DNA from: Agapetus fuscipes
Taxonomy: Eukaryota; Arthropoda; Insecta; Trichoptera; Glossosomatidae
NCBI GenBank assembly: GCA_951799405.1
Contig: OX637335.1
Coordinates: 20,526,342 to 20,590,341, forward strand
DNA: 64,000 nt
Reading direction: 5' to 3'
Part shown: in pieces, positions 63,501 through 64,000 of the stretch
Position numbering within the stretch: position 1 is the first letter of the stretch
Layout of the letters: every line of letters begins with the position of its first letter
The notes under the pieces: model-generated
What the model was told of the DNA's origin: nothing
Seen by the model: the letters and a program-made list of their open reading frames with translations, nothing else
The model's database searches: none
Made by a program: the position numbers and the translations under genes

Positions 63501-63798
63501 GGGTCTGAAGCGCTAACCTCGCTTTAAAAAAAAATTGTACAATTAAGTGCATTCCAGACAGGACCTAATTATACAATATGAATATTATTCCTTAACATAC
63601 CCACAGCTGTTGTACATCATATTTTCATTCTTTGGCACCGGGAACATAGCATCAATCAACTCATTTGATCCGCAGTGGGTGAGGAGCTATGTCGCTCAGT
63701 TTTCCCCTTTCCTTATGGGAGGCCTGATACTCTGTAAGACCCTGATTCCCTTCCTGTGTGTGGCCTGCACATTCTGTGCTGTCAACATGGTCGTCAAG
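54364..63798 (+). CDS. PIGN: GPI ethanolamine phosphate transferase 1 (PIG-N), 5' 12 exons
   Basis: ER multi-pass enzyme that adds ethanolamine phosphate to the first mannose of GPI precursors. Exons: 54364-54563, 55654-56109, 56229-56359, 56981-57165, 57662-57889, 57970-58255, 58336-58523, 59637-59824, 61332-61558, 62153-62349, 62593-62700, 63607-63798. They give 862 codons in one continuous frame. An N-terminal membrane anchor (residues 4-20) precedes the luminal alkaline-phosphatase-like domain, with metal and active-site elements VADGLR (Asp50), [10 protein letters not shown] (Thr85), GLDTAGHTH (Asp208, His212), TADHGM (Asp256, His257) and [10 protein letters not shown] (His265). A hydrophobic multi-span region follows from about residue 420. 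Family members are about 930 residues, so roughly 70-100 codons lie beyond the right edge. Confidence 0.94.
54590..54815 (-). pseudogene. LINE family A fragment, old, PIGN intron 1
   Basis: Aligns in the same order to the 49600 copy (CACTGCAGATA, CTCACTCTGCAGATTG, GTCTTCCCCTTTCGCATTCC) but is diverged and broken. Confidence 0.6.
54820..55125 (+). pseudogene. LINE 3' end (family B) in PIGN intron 1
   Basis: Broken frame like a non-LTR RT C-terminus ([15 protein letters not shown], then [10 protein letters not shown]). The 3' end ACCTCTGCAGCACTACAACA, TCTAGGGCATAGGATTCC and poly-A is shared with the tail of SINE S1. Confidence 0.65.
55654..56109 (+). CDS. PIGN: PIGN exon 2
   Basis: Largest exon in the window (456 nt). 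Carries the [16 protein letters not shown] active-site segment, [19 protein letters not shown] and [15 protein letters not shown]. Phase 2 at both ends; donor GTAAGA. Confidence 0.94.
56229..56359 (+). CDS. PIGN: PIGN exon 3
   Basis: Encodes [20 protein letters not shown] and [13 protein letters not shown]. The Gly codon is split after its first base before the donor GTATTT. Confidence 0.92.
56555..56722. repeat. R2-type foldback MITE in PIGN intron 3
   Basis: Outer ends GAGTACAAAACATTGCGTAA and GCGTAATGTTTTATACTC are inverted partners of about 18 bp. Confidence 0.65.
56795..56960 (-). pseudogene. LINE family A fragment, old, PIGN intron 3
   Basis: GGCATGGCCAGTACCTCAGC, then TTCTGTCCTCGCACACTTCT and CACTTGGCAGTTTCC match the 49600 copy. 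Ends 20 bp before exon 4. Confidence 0.55.
56981..57165 (+). CDS. PIGN: PIGN exon 4
   Basis: Encodes [20 protein letters not shown] and [20 protein letters not shown]. It ends in phase 0 before GTGAGA. A truncated SINE starts only about 17 bp into the following intron. Confidence 0.93.
57180..57425 (+). mobile_element. SINE S1, head-truncated, next to a PIGN donor site
   Basis: Starts within the tRNA-like head at AAGGTTGTGGGTTGGAATCC and ends with GTGTGATTCACACAAAAACA and an AATAAATCATTCTAATATTA tail. Only about 17 bp of intron separates it from PIGN exon 4. Confidence 0.8.
57662..57889 (+). CDS. PIGN: PIGN exon 5
   Basis: Begins [19 protein letters not shown], continuing NSV at the end of exon 4; 76 codons. 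The donor GTAAAG after the Ala codon is followed by only 80 bp of intron. Confidence 0.88.
57970..58255 (+). CDS. PIGN: PIGN exon 6
   Basis: Begins [20 protein letters not shown], then hydrophobic spans [14 protein letters not shown] and [15 protein letters not shown]. Phase-1 end before GTAAAA. Confidence 0.9.
58336..58523 (+). CDS. PIGN: PIGN exon 7
   Basis: Encodes [20 protein letters not shown] and two hydrophobic segments. Phase-0 end before GTGAGT. Confidence 0.88.
58711..59039. mobile_element. hAT-like MITE in PIGN intron
   Basis: Ends CAGTGGAGGGCAAGC and, inverted, CAGGGATGAGCAAAGTACGG, with GGCCCGCGGGCC-type subterminal sequence. Flanked by 8-bp near-duplications CTCTAAGT and CTCTAATT, as expected for hAT. 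Confidence 0.75.
59177..59309. repeat. Perfect 56-bp inverted repeat in PIGN intron
   Basis: Arms 59177-59232 and 59254-59309 are exact inverses. The 21-base spacer itself contains ACATCT/AGATGT. It lies in the intron between PIGN exons 7 and 8. Confidence 0.9.
59460..59612 (-). repeat. R1 fragment abutting PIGN exon 8 acceptor
   Basis: Its TAGATT-type end stops about 25 bp before exon 8, right at the polypyrimidine tract. Confidence 0.7.
59637..59824 (+). CDS. PIGN: PIGN exon 8
   Basis: Begins [20 protein letters not shown]. Its acceptor polypyrimidine tract starts right where an R1 repeat ends (59612). Phase-2 end before GTAAGT. Confidence 0.9.
60385..60632 (+). repeat. R1 copy in PIGN intron 8
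   Basis: Near-complete copy from AAGTTGCAAAGATATGTAAC to GGTCAGCCGCATACCAACC. Confidence 0.75.
60880..61245 (+). pseudogene. LINE family A, RT C-terminal fragment in PIGN intron 8
   Basis: 108 codons ending as at 49600, preceded by [15 protein letters not shown]. Close identity between the two copies implies recent activity of the family. An older antisense fragment of the same family precedes it at 60735-60840. Confidence 0.8.
61332..61558 (+). CDS. PIGN: PIGN exon 9
   Basis: Encodes [20 protein letters not shown], then [17 protein letters not shown]. Lies about 80 bp after a LINE fragment. Phase-1 end. Confidence 0.9.
62153..62349 (+). CDS. PIGN: PIGN exon 10
   Basis: Encodes [20 protein letters not shown], then [20 protein letters not shown]. 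Ends phase 0 at Lys before GTAACA. Confidence 0.9.
62370..62525. repeat. R2-type foldback MITE in PIGN intron 10
   Basis: Outer ends GAGTGTAAAGCATTGCGAAA and CATGCAATGCTTTATACTC are inverted partners; the core has ATCTCTCACTAGAGAT. Confidence 0.65.
62593..62700 (+). CDS. PIGN: PIGN exon 11
   Basis: 36 codons ending [13 protein letters not shown]. The donor GTATCC is weak, but only this boundary joins in frame to exon 12 and matches the family motif RRAxxF followed by FGTGN. Confidence 0.8.
62740..62930 (+). pseudogene. LINE 3' fragment in PIGN intron 11
   Basis: [20 protein letters not shown], then [11 protein letters not shown] and stop: the C-terminus of a CR1/L2-like RT. An (ATC)n tail follows near 62975. 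Confidence 0.7.
63040..63185. repeat. R2-type foldback MITE in PIGN intron 11
   Basis: CGATCGCGTAAATTGAAAAT left and ATTTACGCAATTGAAGG right, ending GTTTTATACACAGG. Confidence 0.6.
63251..63522 (-). mobile_element. SINE S1 copy in PIGN intron
   Basis: The inverted tail (TTTTTGTGTGAATCACACC) and body are complete; the tRNA-like head is degenerate near 63500. Lies about 85 bp before exon 12. Confidence 0.75.
63607..63798 (+). CDS. PIGN: PIGN exon 12
   Basis: 64 codons including [19 protein letters not shown], the most conserved PIG-N C-terminal motif, then [19 protein letters not shown]. Donor GTAAGG; the remaining exon(s) are outside the window. Confidence 0.92.
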
Positions 63799-64000
63799 GT
63801 AAGGAAACATGGAATTAAATTGTTCATTCAACCAGAAGTTTTTCCGTCAAAATTCAGTAGGTATGTTGCAACATTTCTTAATATATAACCTCAAGAAAAC
63901 AGCTGTTTCATTATTGCATTATTAGCTGTGATCTGCGACAGGTCAATCAGGTTAACCACCTGATGCGAACGGATTGTTCGCGAGACCGGTCGTGGAATTA

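Overview
The window is insect nuclear DNA, most likely from a hemipteran. The evidence is AT-rich sequence, short GT-AG introns inside conserved animal genes next to very long TE-filled ones, a class-1 transmembrane semaphorin, a spliceosomal U1 RNA gene, and many arthropod-type SINEs, MITEs, LINE fragments, Penelope-like elements and a Ty3/gypsy retrotransposon. The exact species cannot be read from the sequence.

Layout. Positions 1-16.9 kb hold intergenic or intronic DNA with repeats and one complete, very young Ty3/gypsy element (5815-11987, minus strand). It has identical-looking 490-bp LTRs, a 4-bp target duplication, a tRNA-Trp primer site, gag, pol joined by a canonical -1 frameshift signal, and two small overlapping membrane ORFs. 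From 16977 to 45797 runs the 3' part of semaphorin-1A (plus strand). A lone 52-bp exon at 16977 is separated by a 23-kb intron from ten clustered exons (40103-45797) that end in PSI, transmembrane and cytoplasmic regions. The 23-kb intron carries a full-length U1 snRNA gene (20461-20622), a Penelope-like element with long inverted termini and hammerhead-like cores, a Russian-doll stack of nested insertions (25766-27129), three tandem 1183-bp units (27201-30749), a foldback-like element with minisatellite arms (31678-32443), and two perfect hairpins near 34.3-34.6 kb.

Positions 45.8-50.9 kb are the semaphorin 3' UTR and intergenic DNA. On the minus strand lie two METTL26/UPF0585 methyltransferase-like paralogues: 50881-51633 in one exon, and 53045-53993 in two exons. 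The second is divergent from PIGN (GPI ethanolamine phosphate transferase 1, plus strand), which starts at 54364 and continues past the right edge. Twelve PIGN exons (862 codons) are in the window. Their introns are rich in LINE 3' fragments, SINEs, MITEs and a perfect 56-bp inverted repeat.

The host genes are functionally unrelated: axon guidance, a putative methyltransferase, and GPI-anchor synthesis in the ER. The main biological interest is in the mobile DNA and how it sits in gene introns. All calls come from reading the sequence; no database search was run.
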